The notes: generated by a model not told the origin, from the letters alone. 64,000 nucleotides of DNA from Anticarsia gemmatalis (GCF_050436995.1 NC_134745.1:3100001-3164000); one strand, 5' to 3'. Shown: positions 36,501-50,169, counted from the first letter of the stretch. A program made the numbers and translations.

Positions 36501-37608
36501 GAAATAAACCAACATTGAGTAAACTACGTAGTTGAATAGAAATGTAACTAATAAACGAATTACAAATATAATTATTTATAGTTATGTAAAAGGAAAAGAA
36601 AAAAGAGAAAGGCATTAGTATCGAGATTTTGTTATTGGATAAAATGTTCAGGGCAACATAAAATAATTACTTTTAATATCTAGCCCGTGATTATTGCTAC
36701 TTAGTCAACTTTCCCTATTCAAGATATTTAGTTAAGATTATATCCAAGTGAAAACGAATCATAGTAATATTCTGAACACCTTATTAAGATATTGATAATA
36801 CTGGAATAGTGAGTAAATTATACTTAGTAACTACGTTTGACTAACAGCTGAATTGATTAACGCGAATAGTTCAATGAAATATAAAAAGCGTCGAAATCGT
36901 TCTCCTTACAAGTCATAAAACCTACACGGGTTTTTCTTTCTTGATCTATTAAAGTTACTAGGCAGGTCTTTATGTTACCTGTACAATAATTTTCTTTGGA
37001 ACTCATACATCAAAAGTAATGCTAGCTATAATTCAGAGTTGACGCACTTTGTTGAGCGGCGCGATGCGATGTAAATCACAATAATTGCGTACGCGCAATG
37101 CGACAGTGGCCAGCCTTCATACTAAGTGTATTGCAATTTGTTATGTAAAGTATTACTAGCACTATATTATGGAAAACTGGTAACATTATTATGGGTAGCG
37201 TTCTGCTCGCTGGCTCCGTGTTGATGCAAAAATTCAAGTAACTTTACACTAGAATTGAGTACACTTTAAATGCGAGTCATGACGAAAGAAAGGCGGATGA
37301 ATGCAGAGAATACACCTTCACAAAACCTGATATAACACTGACCTGAACTCGAATCAAACAATGAAGGCGATAATATACAAATAATAAAAAACAAAGAGAA
37401 AACAAGACAGTCAATTGTGGCGATTCTGATTCGATTTCAATTTACTTTCACTATTCAATTGGGGAGTTGTATTCAAATTGTTTGTTTACACAATTTATCG
37501 ACATAAACATAACTATTTTCTTTTTGCCTACTTTGATACCAAATATCAGCGTAATATAATAATATCCAATAGATTCAGTAATTGTAACGACTATCATAAG
37601 TGTCAATA
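30515..37608. other. AT-rich non-coding stretch
   Basis: No gene or repeat recognised. It holds four CRE octamers (30537, 34779, 35088, 36137), TTACGTAA at 31314-31321, and a 7-bp inverted repeat around 30691-30716 (ACCTCTG / CAGAGGT) that makes donor-like motifs on both strands. The 110-codon ORF at 33938-34270 has no domain that I recognise. Confidence 0.5.
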
Positions 37609-37655
37609 TTTGACCTAAATGAATAAATGATTTGATTTTGATTTTGATTTTGAAT
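37609..37655 (+). repeat. 3' tail of a non-LTR retrotransposon or SINE
   Basis: TTTGACCTAAATGAATAAAT is followed by ATGATTTGATTTTGATTTTGATTTTGA, a short simple-repeat tail of the type that ends lepidopteran LINE/SINE copies. The first 22 bases recur exactly at 40001-40022. The element body upstream is too degraded to define. Confidence 0.6.
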
Positions 37656-40000
37656 ATAAACTTTCTAGAGATTTAAATTACAACTTGGCTTATTTATGTG
37701 AAGAAGATATAATAAGAATTTACGAGTATGCAGATGTCACTGAATAAAATGATTGCCTACATAACTTGTTCCTAGTTTTCTTCGCGGTTGCTAGATCACA
37801 ACTTTTACTATAATAAAGATTAAATGACAGCGATTCTATAAATTGGTTTAGTTGTGTATTTAAATATGAAGAAAGTATGGGCCATAAAGGTAAGTATCAA
37901 TATTTACGAGGGAATGAAATAACGCCTAGATACGCGACTTTCTAGTTAACATAATAGATAATGGAACGCATTTATGACAACGATTAAGACGTGGAATATA
38001 AGCATGTTTTCTTTAGAAGGTGAATAGAGATCAGTATTATTATAAACAAACTAATAAACACTTACTTTTAACCTGACAGATAATATAAGAGAATCACGCA
38101 AATAGTCTAGATTACAAACTTCATTTAAGTAAATGGAAATAATCTTATTATCTTACAGCGAAGTTGCTACGTAAATGCAGAACCGTTTAGTACGAATCGT
38201 TTGCTATCAGTTAGTATAGTTTATCTTACTCCACACACGTTTTACAAGAACTCGTGATTCCCAAAACTGCTCCTGCGCATACAATCTTTCATAGAAGCGC
38301 ACGTAAGTAACACAGACCATTTGTTTATTTACACATACGAACAAAACTAGTTCGAACTGCGAGTTCAATGAAACACATTAACCATTCCCGGTGTTTGTCA
38401 CGGGAAGTTCTTAAGTTCTTTTTGCTCCGTTTATGGACATCACCATTTCAAAGGGATATAAGTATGTTCTTTCAACTTGCTTTCAGTCGTGTTGATCCTT
38501 TATTATTTTTGGAAAGATTATAGACAAGCATTTCTGAGAGGATATTTCCACCTTTTAAGTCCATGTATCATTTGACAGTTCCAAATCTGACGAATATTAA
38601 TTCTATTATTTATTACGCGTTATTTTAGTACACTTGTCTGATCTATCGATTTCCTTCAGATTGTGCTAGAAAATATGGGATTAGTAAAATAACGCACAAA
38701 ATAAAAGGTTTCAGCAATCAGATTGCGTTAATCGGTCTATATTAATACACGAACTTGTTGCAAATCAAGCTTAGAACGCATTTATTGTTTTGACGCGTTG
38801 TCAGTGCTTCCGATGCGCTCCACTTGCACCGCTCCGGTTTCACACGCATATTTATTTTAATCACCCATTTATCTACGACATTACGCATTATTGTTACAAC
38901 ACTATGCAACTGTGTAATACGTACATAACGCACAATATGTAAAGCTTGGTTCACAATTGTATTATTTCACTGTTGCGTATTCAATTTGTGACGTAAAGTG
39001 CGTGGTTACAGTATTTTCTATACTTTGTCGAATGAAAGAAATAGTGACAGTAAAACGCAGTCCTAAATGAGGTGACGACTGGAAGCGATTGGATACGAAT
39101 TGACTGCCTTAATGTTTTTGAAAGGCAATATATTTTAAGATAAGGTACCGAAGTGAAAAACAGACTTATACCGGAGTCCTATTTAAAATATTTTACTTTG
39201 AAAATCTGCATTCAAAATGAGATACACGTAGCGATTACGATAAGGTGTTGTGATACAGATACGGACTTGTGACCCAATATGCTAACGCAAATACGTTTCA
39301 TCTCGACTTAAGTATACAGATACCCGTTTGAATGCAAAAAGGGACCAGAACAGGGAACGAACGTAATGTGAAAAGTAGATTATATTAACTGTGTACTTAA
39401 TTACACTTTTATAAATGAATCATTCTTGATCGTACCGGATGTGAACTGTAATCACGTTGGTCCATCTTCCATCAGTTATTCTTGCTACTGTCTACATAGA
39501 GCACGTGTGACAATTCCATGAATGTTATGTGTCACGGCCCAGACCTAGCGTGATGCATCACTTTTTATTATTTTTAGATATTTTATGAGAGTTTACTGAA
39601 TTACTGAATAATTCGCGGATAATAAACAGAAAAGGGGAAAAGAGATCTAAGATAATAAAGGCGGGAACCTCTGAAAAGGGATTCAGAACGTCAAAGGCGT
39701 AACACAGCATAATCAAGTTAAAACCCTTTCGTGAATGTAGCTTATTATCTAAAAACTTTAGAAAACGAAAACATTTTATAATTCAGAAATAATCAGACAA
39801 ATGTATTTTCAGTAAATTCTTTGCCGTGGAAAGAGTAGACGTCACTTAACTTTGTGCCTGAATATAGCAACAAGCAATCAAAAAAAGAAGTAAGGTTGGT
39901 GGATAAGTAACTACGAGAGCCTAGGTGAAGAACGGAGTGTCCTGCCAGATTTTCTAATTAGTCAAACCTTCCGAACTGACGCTAAGTTGTCAGTCATAAA
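37656..40000. other. AT-rich non-coding stretch
   Basis: Nothing supportable apart from the tentative first exon at 37866-37889. A strong acceptor-like tract (TTCAACTTGCTTTCAG, ends 38486) is followed by about 29 open codons to a stop, with no further support. Confidence 0.45.
37866..37889 (+). CDS. Tentative 8-codon first coding exon
   Basis: ATG (A at -3) reads MKKVWAIK in phase 0 straight into the donor AAAG|GTAAGTAT, which matches the insect 5' splice consensus at every position. An acceptor-like AATTGGTTTAG ends at 37851. The start resembles a signal-peptide N-terminus. The unit is too small to be sure of; an unused donor in AT-rich DNA is the alternative. Confidence 0.13.
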
Positions 40001-40022
40001 TTTGACCTAAATGAATAAATGA
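40001..40022 (+). repeat. Second copy of a retrotransposon tail fragment
   Basis: Twenty-two bases identical to 37609-37630, beginning TTTGACCTAAATGAATAAAT, but without the TGATTT repeat. It marks an independent, truncated insertion 2.4 kb away. Confidence 0.5.
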
Positions 40023-40397
40023 CTTCATTTGTCCAATGTCTGTTCTGTCGCCGACATTAAAATGGCGTATACGAACCATCTGCATACAGCTTATGCATTC
40101 AACAGATTACCGCACAACGTTATCTGCGACTGTCGGTGCTATTGGTTAGTTAAAACGGAAAATTGAGCGTAATACCGATTCGGTTGTTAACGCCTTTCTA
40201 ATTCGGGGAATAACTCGTTTTGAGTTTTAATAATAGGCTGCGGTTTGATGTTAGGTTTCGATTACATTTTCTAGTGTAACCACACTTAAGTATTACGAGG
40301 TACTTAACCTTTATAGAAATATGTTGTACTATCACTTTTAACTCTACATTTATAGTATCTTCTGCCAACGTCATTTCAATGTGACGAAACATTTCCA

Positions 40398-40526
40398 TGT
40401 GTTAATCTAGATTATAAACTATCTGTGTACCACATTTCATGTAAATCAATCAAGTAGTTTTTGCATGAAAAAGTAACAAACATACATTCATCCATACATA
40501 AACTTTCGCGTTTATAATATAAGAAG
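40398..40526 (+). repeat. Lepidopteran dispersed repeat, 3' portion
   Basis: It contains the string of motifs ACCACATTTCATGTAAATC, TAGTTTTTGCATGAAAAAG, TAACAAACATACATTCATCC and AACTTTCGCGTTTATAATAT, in the order seen at the 3' end of a very common lepidopteran retrotransposon-derived repeat. Diverged; no coding capacity. Confidence 0.65.
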
Positions 40527-40798
40527 TAAGCCACAATTTCTATAGAAATGTCCAATTACATAATATCGAGTTAAATCTAGCTCTGCTATCACATCGGTAT
40601 TGTAATAACAGAGCGGAAATGTTTCTAAAAAACAAAAATACCAATGGATTAGGAAAATGCGAAGTCATCGTAGATTATACTGTCGCACGACTTGGTGATA
40701 AGAATCGGTTAGATTAAAGGATAGACGTTTGGTTTTAAAGCCATCCTGAATAAGAATCTTACTTTTATATGAAGCCTGCTTCAAGAATCCTCATATTT

Positions 40799-40902
40799 AT
40801 GGGTGAAAAGTGGACCAAAATCTCCTCAATAGATTTTTAGTTTACCGCGAACAGACAGACCAGTAGCGGCGACGACACTTTTTATAAATCGTAGCGATTT
40901 TC
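40799..40902 (+). repeat. Diverged lepidopteran repeat ('cgcgaacagacagac' type)
   Basis: ATGGGTGAAAAGTGGACC, then a partial AGTTTACCGCGAACAGACAG, then GCGGCGACGACACTTTTTAT, reproduce in order the 3' part of another abundant lepidopteran non-autonomous or LINE-tail repeat. It lies about 270 bp after the preceding repeat, so this zone has taken several insertions. Confidence 0.5.
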
Positions 40903-41338
40903 AATAAATTTCTCACTTTTATCTAAATATATCTTTCAATTAAGGAAATAATACAAATAAATTGTTGTCTAAAAGCCAGATGAATAAGCAGATAAAAAAA
41001 GTCTTAGCATCAATAAAAATCAACACAAATACATTTCTAGTACAACCTGTACAGATTGAAAACCAGGCGGTTGCATCAACCGGGAATGAACCTGTACAAC
41101 TGTCCAATATATTTTGTATATTAAGTCATTTGTTAATCAGTTGTGACAGGCAAGTGACCGCTGGTGTTACGCAAAGCGCAATTGCGTCGGTTCATGTAAC
41201 TAGTTTACGCGTAGTGATTATCTATAGGAGTGCGTGTATTGTTTTATAGTTCAGTGAGTTTTGTAGTGCGGTGCGTGATGTTCGTATATAGATAATCTGA
41301 TATTATTAGAAAGTTCTTTAGAACAGTTCTTAAAGGTA

Positions 41339-41430
41339 TGCCCCAACCCGAAGTTGGCCAGCGTGGTTTACTCAAGGCCGAACCCCTCCTTCACTATGGG
41401 TGGAGACCCTTGCCCAGCACTGGGGCATAA
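41339..41430 (+). repeat. LINE 3' fragment ('ttggccagcgtgg ... ggagaccc' type)
   Basis: CCCAACCCGAAGTTGGCC, AGCGTGGTTTACTCAAGGCC, GGGTGGAGACCCTTGCCCAG and CACTGGGGCATAAACAGG follow the order of the 3' end of RTE-like retrotransposons that are common in Lepidoptera. Plus orientation, 5'-truncated, about 90 bp left. Confidence 0.65.
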
Positions 41431-44400
41431 ACAGGTCAATTATTTTTATTTATTAATAAAATAAAATTGATATAAATGACACAAATAAAGCTTGTGAAAA
41501 TCCCTACTGTATCGATTATAATAAAGTTTATTCGTGAGTATGAGTCACTCAATTTATCAACTGTATTAACAATCTTAGTTGTTAAGGAAATTTTAACATA
41601 GCTAAGATAAAAGCCAGCTTACGCGATTGCGATTTTTAAATACGTATTTATCTAACTAATTAAGGAATTTTAAAAAGAAATCTTAAGAACGTTCAAGGGC
41701 TTCAACATTCGTAAAACGGAATGGAAGATAAATGAGCATTGAATAAATAACAAACGGATTATTTCACAGAACCGTTAAGAATCAAAAATATTCCAACATA
41801 AAGCTTTACACAGAAATGTTTTTAAATGAATTTAGGAATAAGCCAAGTAGTTAGAAAAGCAAGGTAAATGTAATTTCGAGAAAACATTAGCAAGACGTTT
41901 TACCAGGTCGAGCGTTATACATAATGTAAATTTAAAACGAAGCGTGTATTTATTCTACGAAACTTCAATGTCAGTATCGAACAACAAATCAACGAAAACG
42001 CCGCATAAATTGATTTTGAACAAACAATTGCGTGAAAAGATTCAAAATGTTTGAACAATGAGCGACATCGCGATGGTTGTAGACTTAAAAGGACCAAATA
42101 CTTTTGTTCAATCACCTGGCCATAGAATTTAGTGAAGAATTTAATACGATTGATATCAATCGAAAACCAATCCAATAATAAAGTTAAAAAACCTCATATT
42201 GACAAACAAAAAGACACAAGCGAATCCACTACCTGAAAACTGAACATCCCCAAAATAAATAAAACATTAGGGGCTGACGGTGTATGGCAAATTGATTATT
42301 CCACTAGGACATTTCCTACGGGAAATTTATACAAGCAGCTTTTGTTCACAGCGCTCAGTTTGGCTTCAATATTCAACGGGATTCTGTAAAAATCAACTGC
42401 AATTCTTGGAACGATGTACGAAGAACAAATTGATTAGAGAGCAAAAACTGGCGTCTAACACTCAAAATGAGAACAAAATTACCAAATACCTTTTACTTAG
42501 CGGTACTTAAAGTTCAATGACACTGAGGCTATGCATAATTAATGTATAAATCATAGAAATAATTAAGCTCCGAAACGATGAACTCAATTCCATCGAATAA
42601 ATAAACTCTTGGAATGAGAATTCAACCAAACACCACTTTATTGTAACTCTGCGTAAATCATTTAGTTGGAAGGGGTGAGTGAACTGAGGGTAGCGCGAAG
42701 TTTTTATGGTGTCGGGTTGTTGAAGGACGAGTTGAATACAGTGGCAATCGATCAAGGGTAGACGTAAAACGTTTGAATGTTATCTCCACGCCAAACGATG
42801 TAATCTCTCAAGTTTTTGAGTATAAATTTTGACCGAATTTCTTAATTGATGAGTCCACAATATTTTTCAGGGTAATTTATCTAGCTAACTAATACTATTT
42901 TAAAACGAATTTACAACTCCTAAGTGTAAGATACTTTCGCAGATAGAAACAGACACGCTTCTGAGCCAGACAACCTTGTGAGACAAAAATTTCTTAGCTT
43001 ACTTGCTTTGTATTGAGGTCGACAAAATTGAAGATAAAAATTTGTTTTGTGTTCCATTTTACCTGAATTCTTAAGTTAGAATTTATCGTTTTGTTTTTCA
43101 TGTCAAACGAAGGCGGAATATATTTTTAAAGGTATCGAAGGAACTCGTGATGTCATCGAACGAATCCCTATGCGGGGCTGTGACATCACCTTGCATGCTT
43201 ACGCAGGTACTACGAAGCTTTCCTGAGCGCATTACACGTCTTCGCCTTATGAATAATACTGTCTAATACGATTAACTGACATCAACACCTTTATTCGGTT
43301 TTCAATGCTGGTTAGCTAAGCTTTTACTTAAACCGAAACAGTACAAGTTTTTTCATTATGTTGTTTATACATACATACTTCCGAAATGTTTCCTGTTACG
43401 TGAAATCATGGTGATAGTCAATTTTTATGTTGTTTCATTAGTATGGGTAGTTTTGCCGCAATGCGGCGTGTTTCCACGAAGCTGATGGCACGTGAGTAAT
43501 TTTCCATAGACCATTGGCGATTAGTCGAGATCAATGGCGGTAGTGAGTGGTGTCGGTAATTGGAGAAAATTCACAATAATGACTTTGTATATTTTTCCAC
43601 GTTTCACGTTATTACGTGATTATGTGGTATTCGAAGTATCGAAATGCTTAGAAGTAATGAAGCTGTGAGATTGTTTCCTTGAAAACTTAAAGGCCGCTTC
43701 TCTACAACGGCCTAGAGTCTATATTCCAGGGACTTTGCCCTTGATCTACTTGCCAGTCTAGCTCAGTTTAGCGTAAAGCTCTTAAACGTTATTTTTCTCA
43801 AAGCCTCATTAGACGCTTATAGAAATTAATTAAGTTCACGCTATTACCGACCAGTTTTATATTACGTAATCGATTAGATAGAAATGAATTGGTAATTACA
43901 ACAAAAAAATATATAATTAAGAGTGTCGCTCGGAAAAAACCTCATCAATCATAAAGATTACTAAAAATATAAAACTCATATTAATTAAACGCGAACGCAC
44001 CTGTCTTTTGCTACGAATTAGCATAAGTACCCATTTATATTCTAATTCAATTCTTGTCTATTTCGAGCGGACGAAAACAAATTAACGTAAAGAAGCTTGT
44101 TTTGACGGAACAGTATAAAAAAAAAACGTAAACAGAACCGGCTTACGTCGATTAACATAATAATCCCATGATGTTGAAATACGGTCCAAAAACACGCCTG
44201 TCAAAGGTACACACGATGATAACAATGTTGTAAATGAAATACAACGAATTTAAACTTGGCATACAAATGTTATCTCAACGCCTTTCGTTTACGCGCACGA
44301 CAGAGTATTAACTTGGTCACGAATATGTTAATCTACGTAATCTGTTAGTGCTAAGAATGAATGAGAAACGGTACCTATGTCAACTGCCCGTAGTCGTTCG

Positions 44401-47400
44401 ATTTAGGTTGCTTCGCTTTGTTAACATTATACCTTTTGTCTGGTTAGTTGTCAGCCTTATTATGCTCCCGTCTTGAAGACAGTTTCAGGTCTGCTATGCA
44501 TTTCTGAATAATTTCTCAACTTTCACACCTGTTGAGTTATAGATTCTCGTTTGAAAACTGTATTTTATTTAATAAAAATATCAAAACAAGGAAAACTTCA
44601 AAAATAATTTTAAATGGCAAGTATGTTAATGAGTTCTTGTGAAATTTTAAGTAGATTATAATAAAAAATATCCTAAAACTAGCGTGTCTTCAGTCATAAA
44701 AACACCAAACAATAACAACTTAAGTAGATCCGTCAAGATGTTGGAAAACCCGTACATGTAATTTTTATTACAGAAGCTACACTTTAATACTCCGACAAAA
44801 ACAAGTCTGGCATATTATAAAATAATTAATGTGCGTTTTTCTAACGAACTTCAATTATTTGTTTTTTGTTTCATTAGTACGAAGTTCTCGTTAATCGTAA
44901 TATAATTTACGCAGTCATTGTAAATCCGTTACGATCCAAGTTTAAACATCTCACAAAAAGAGTAAAATGTATTTTTTGTTTGTAATTCGGCAAAAATCGC
45001 AAAATTTATGCACGGTGTGGGTCGGTATGGCGCGATTCTATTTTTAGCAGTGACAAGTCGTTTACACTTTTTATCACCAAACACATGATGTTGAGCGAAG
45101 GAGTGAACCGGTTGGGCAGCCTTTTGTAAATATTACATTATGGCATCTATTTATTTTGCCCAAGTAAGGCCTGCAATAAAACCGCAATATTGATAATATT
45201 ACTTGACAATATAATCAGATTGAAACCACACCGTAATTATGGTTGAGTTCAATTACTGCGTTTAAATTGAATTGGTCTTAAAGGTTGCGAATAACCTTGC
45301 ATACCCTTTCCTGATCCAGACTTGAGAGTTGAGTTTTGGAAAGACGCAACCGCTGTCAAATATTACAATAATCCTTAACTAATAATGCGAAAGTTAGTTT
45401 GTTCATTAGTTCCGCTTTCACAGGCTACCAACTTTCGTGAGATTTTGCAAACATAGCCTTTATTATGGAAACATTTTTATCGACCACGTGCGTTGAGCAG
45501 CTCGTTCTGTCCAGTTCAACACATTTCTAAATTTCGTCCATTCAACTCTTAATTTGAATCGTGTTTGCACACGTGATAGTCATTATGCAAATCTTGTCGA
45601 CTAGCAAATAATATGAAAAAAGTAAACTGCTTACTGGAATAATATTGGCGATGCATAAGAAGTTTTACAAAACGACAATGTAAATGTTTTAACGCGGTAA
45701 ATACTTGTTATACATCCTTCCTGGTTTATCAGTAGTTCAATGTCTTGAACTTCATATTAAATGACATCATGTAGGTATATGTATAATGACTTAGTATATG
45801 ATTCACAGCTATCCCTATAGGAATGTTTTATAGGATTATGGAAACTACACAGAGAGTAGGTAAACACATCATAATAAATTATTCCATTCATTTGAAGATA
45901 CCGACACCTCGGTGTATCTTACTGGTGACGTCACTTGCATAGTCTAAACTTGTATTCGCAGTAGCAAATATTTATTTTATTGACTATAATATTTATATTC
46001 TTAATTATATTCTGCCTAAAATGAGCGGAAAACTAGAAACCGTGCGCCAAAATGCTGAATTTAAATGATGTTATTGAATTTCCCGTCCAAACATTCAACT
46101 ATAAATATCATTATAAGTTGGTCTTATAAGTTGTTATACAGATAATATGGTAATATAGTAAACAATGTATAAATCATATTTATTTATAAGCTGAAAGATC
46201 GAAGGTCGACAGACGTAGGTGTAGATTATGTAGAATGTTGGTGTCACATGATTATTTCGCTGACACGATCAACGATACCAGTTAAGCATTCGATGTCTGT
46301 AATAAATCACCTAGTTGTCCTGATTTTACAAATTGTAGAGTTCCGTGGCACTTGTACACCTTGATCTCTCATAATTGAGATTTAGTAACAAAATAAAAGT
46401 TGTATTTGAACATTGCAGAAATGTTTTCCACTGATCCAATGAATTGTATAAGACATTTTTTATTAGTTACTTTTAATAAATATGACTAATTTTATCTATT
46501 TTTCTAACAAATCACACATTACATGTTACTAGAACCCACTGGAACCCTTAAAATCTTAATATTTACGATATCACATAAAAATATTTTTCTGATATATTTT
46601 TATGGACAATCTCGTTAATTCTTCGTCAGCTAGTTAAACAAACTTTATAGGTGGCCTGTAGTACTAAATTAAAAAAATATAATGTTATTACAACCAAAAC
46701 ATGATTTTTAAATAAATAATATATTTAATTGTGTAGTAAACAATTGTAATTTATTAGTACACGTAGGTGTTCTCTAAGCCAAGATTGTGGCAGTCTTGTC
46801 ACAATTCAATAAGCTTACGCATTACTCAAGTCGAACAGATCGAATACAGATTTATCAGCATCATTATTTATTGCGAAAATTAATAGCATAAATTGCAAAA
46901 CAGTACCATATATCGGTCACTTCTGTCGTTATCGAAAACAATGAAGTATTCCTCGTTCAGCACATTTTTTTTGAGCACTTATAATTTCAGTACACACATC
47001 TCCCTCAAACCACAGACGGCATAAGGACCTTACTTGAGTGAATGCTGAGTTTTTATTTTCATTAATATTACCACCATTTTATATCAACCTAGCTCGCAAG
47101 TGCCGAAATAAACTCGGTCAAAGATGACTATTTATCGGTTCATGAACCTTCAGGACTTCCGAAATTACGAGGACGCCCCAGATAACTTTTATTACAGCGC
47201 ATTGGAGTAAAATCGGAGCGGATCTACGATATTCTGTACAGTTTGATCTCAATGTATAAGCACTGTATAGAAATAGATTTATGGTTGATTTATTTATTAT
47301 TCAGAAAGATGTGCAAACATTTGCTTCATACTTCTGTTTGTATCCAAAGTTAATTACCTATATAAATTAGCGTACCTAACAACTGTGTGTGAATCCTATA

Positions 47401-47488
47401 TGATCCCGGAATTCCCCAGGTATTTGTCAAGCCGGGACTTTAGACATTATAAACCATACAATGATAACTGTTGAAGCTGTTTATTTAA
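41431..47488. other. AT-rich non-coding stretch
   Basis: No gene or repeat that I can name. It includes TTACGTAA (43862-43869), TCACGT-TATT-ACGTGA (43604-43619), the CRE octamer TGACGTCA (45926-45933) and a near-tandem TTATAAGTTG duplication near 46111-46133. Short ORFs here are AT-rich and unsupported. Confidence 0.5.
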
Positions 47489-47575
47489 CCCAATGATTGA
47501 CTGGTAGAGAACGCCTTGATGCATTAAGTCCGCCTATGTACCACTAAAGTACATGAAGTTTTAATAAATAAATAA
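47489..47575 (+). repeat. Lepidopteran repeat tail ('cattaagtccgcc' type)
   Basis: ATTGACTGGTAGAGAACGCC, then GCATTAAGTCCGCCTATGTA and a terminal AATAAATAAATAA match in order the 3' end of a ubiquitous lepidopteran repeat. The A-rich end fixes plus orientation. No coding. Confidence 0.7.
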
Positions 47576-49123
47576 CTCAGCACTGCCACGTGCATTTGAC
47601 TGCCGCCGTTTTACTCATTTAAAGCATGAATATGATTCTCTAAAGGTCCCTGACCAAATTGTATTTTCGCATTAGGTTTCTAATGCCATACACAGACTAC
47701 AATGGTAATGATAACTTAATTGCCATGGCTATCTACCAGATAACTGAACAAAGGTGGAACTTATCTTATCCTATTCCGTATGTGTATCAGTACCTAGTGA
47801 TAAGTTTATTTATACATGTCTGACCTTTGCAAGAAACTTCTAGAAAACCTTGTTCAATTTGTCTGTTGAGAATTACACAATATAGCAATGAGGTTTTTTT
47901 ATTCTCATTTGGAAATTCCGGAGTCTGTGTATTTAATCTATTACTAAAAATATTTCTATCTGTAATATAAAAAAACCTACTGTAATCTTCCTTAGGACAT
48001 TTAAAAGACGGCATTGTAGATCTTGATAGGAAAGGGTTGACCTAAATCTGAAAGGCCTTTTGCTCCCAGAGTTAATAAATGTGCCATCCCAACTTAGATT
48101 AAAATTCTCAAAGGGCCTTTAGGATATTACTATCAGATACTATTCTATGTTTGTAGAAGTAGCTAAGCGCTGTAATATTATTTTGTTCTAGTTTTTGACA
48201 GAGTTGGAGTCTCCAACAAAGTCAGTTTTAGTTGTTACGAGGTTGTTTTTTGTTATATTAATCCCAACTAAATGTCGTGTCCTAAATGCGATTGAAAATT
48301 AAAGGTTAGGATACCTTACTTGTTAATTTAATTGACATTTCAATGGAATTACACAAACCGTGGTATGCTCAATGCATTAACCACGTAAAATAAAAAAGGT
48401 ATAAGTATACCAGTTTATAATAGTAAAAAAAATGAATGAATCGAATCAACGATATTTGAAATCGATTCTCGAGAATTTATTAGAATATTTAGTAAATGTA
48501 TGTCACCATTAATCTATATTATATTTGTGAAACGATTAAATAACATATTATAACATCTATTACGATTATGTGTTAATCGTCAAGTATTAAGTGCTAAGTC
48601 ATATATATCTAGGTAGCTTTAGGTTATCTTGCAGTATACCATGTGTGATTACAAATTACCGTATATAATTAATTATAGTTATGTAACGTTTTTATTATCA
48701 TACCAAGGTAACCTTGGGTAATTAAAAACGTCATTTTTAAAGTAAATAAAGTTGTTTTGTTGTTTTTCTTCCATTTACCTACTCTATAGTTTGTTTTTTT
48801 TAATTCCTGGATGTATTCATCGTTGATTAGCTAATATGAATTCTAAATATAGGTAACTGTTTTGTATAATATGACCAATATTACAACATTTTCCACAAAT
48901 AAACGAAAACAATGCAAATATTAATTACGTTTTCATTATGTGATAAACAATTGACAAAATTCCTGCGTTACTAAGGTCGTTTGAACAATCAAACACTAAA
49001 TATTTTAATTAATATGTAACTGAAAAGTTTCGCCAAAGCGCCTCTATTAAATTGAAGTAAATGGGAGTCTCAGTTCCTAGCAGAAATATAAAATACATAC
49101 GTTAAACATTTTAGCCTACTACT
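47576..49123. other. AT-rich non-coding stretch
   Basis: Very AT-rich. No gene or nameable repeat. The ORF on the minus strand (47787-48014) has no domain. Confidence 0.5.
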
Positions 49124-49180
49124 GCCATCTGTGAACGTTTTTATTAAACAGTTATAAATTGTGTTGAACGCCATCTAGTG
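49124..49180 (-). promoter_or_regulatory. Two minus-strand CTCF-like motifs
   Basis: GCCATCTGTG (49124-49133) and AACGCCATCTAGTG (49167-49180) read on the minus strand as CACAGATGGC and CACTAGATGGCGTT. The second closely resembles the insect CTCF core (AGRTGGCGC with flanking CACT). They point away from the plus-oriented pair downstream. Confidence 0.3.
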
Positions 49181-49273
49181 TAATAAGCTTGAACTACTTG
49201 ATATACGATATTCAACATCTCGTGCTGCTAGTTTTACACTGCAATGATGAAACACGAAGTGTTACACGGCCAA

Positions 49274-49289
49274 ACTAGTAGATGGCGCT
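49274..49289 (+). promoter_or_regulatory. CTCF-like motif ACTAGTAGATGGCGCT
   Basis: The best match in the cluster: TAGATGGCGCT fits the Drosophila CTCF core AGRTGGCGC exactly. It lies about 460 bp from the tRNA-Lys gene. Binding is inferred from motif only, and AGATGGCGCT-like strings are also frequent in insect genomes for other reasons. Confidence 0.35.
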
Positions 49290-49739
49290 GCACTCAATAA
49301 ATGCTAGCACCAACAACACGCTGTTTCATGAAAGGATAGTATTCGACTTTGAATGCTCACTATGTAAAATATATATTTTTATGTATTTATGAACACTATC
49401 AACGTGGAAGAAGCTAAAGCTAATAAAAATCAAATACATAACATTATCCTCGATTTTTCCATGTTTTCTACAGCCAAGGTGTTTAGAACATCCTGAAAAA
49501 TTCGTATTTATTGGGCATCTCATACATACATTTGTTTAATTCAGACAATACTAGGAAATAAAATGTAATTATAATTTTGGAAATATTCTAAGAGAACAAA
49601 CTGTTTGGTTCTATTATGTTAAACTTGAAAAGTTATGAAATAAGTATATTAACAAATATAAACTGTTAAATAAGTAAGATTTCTGAACTATATTTATAAA
49701 AACATTCAGTATTAATATGAAATCAAAAGAAAAATGACC

Positions 49740-49744
49740 AAAAA
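49740..49744 (-). terminator. Pol III terminator (T5)
   Basis: On the minus strand a run of five T lies 6 nt past the tRNA 3' end, the standard RNA polymerase III stop signal. Confidence 0.8.
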
Positions 49745-49750
49745 GATAGC

Positions 49751-49823
49751 CGCCCGAACAGGGACTTGAACCCTGGACCCTTGGATTAAAAGTCCAATGC
49801 TCTACCGACTGAGCTATCCGGGC
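49751..49823 (-). tRNA. tRNA-Lys (anticodon UUU)
   Basis: A 73-nt cloverleaf starts GCCCGGATAGCTCAGTCGGT. The acceptor stem GCCCGGA pairs with TTCGGGC (one G-U pair), the D arm contains the A box TAGCTCAGTCGG, and the anticodon loop CTTTTAA carries UUU. The T arm contains the B box GGTTCAAGTCC, with discriminator base G. No intron, and CCA is not encoded, as in eukaryotic nuclear tRNA genes. The Pol III terminator follows. This is an intact gene for reading AAA/AAG lysine codons. Flanks are AT-rich, and no other tRNA is nearby. Confidence 0.95.
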
Positions 49824-50169
49824 TCTTGTCAGCAGAGGCGTAAAATGTGTTTAGTTCCAATTCACAACTACGTCAGCTAACAAACTCGTGTAAAAGAACA
49901 AAACATTTTTCAGATTTATACAACTGTTATATAAAATGAGTTACAAAAAATCGACGCAATGCTACCTTATTCTGTTGTCAGTTATGGAAACCTACATAGA
50001 TTTGAAATATAAAAAAATATTACATTATTAAGTTTATATAATATCATGAATTTATTGTAAAATAAAAACATTCTTCTAATCTGACGCTCTACTCCCTACT
50101 CAGCCTAGTCAACCGAGAATATATCTGACGCCTAGGTAACACGAGTTCGTATCTAATACCGCTACTGGA

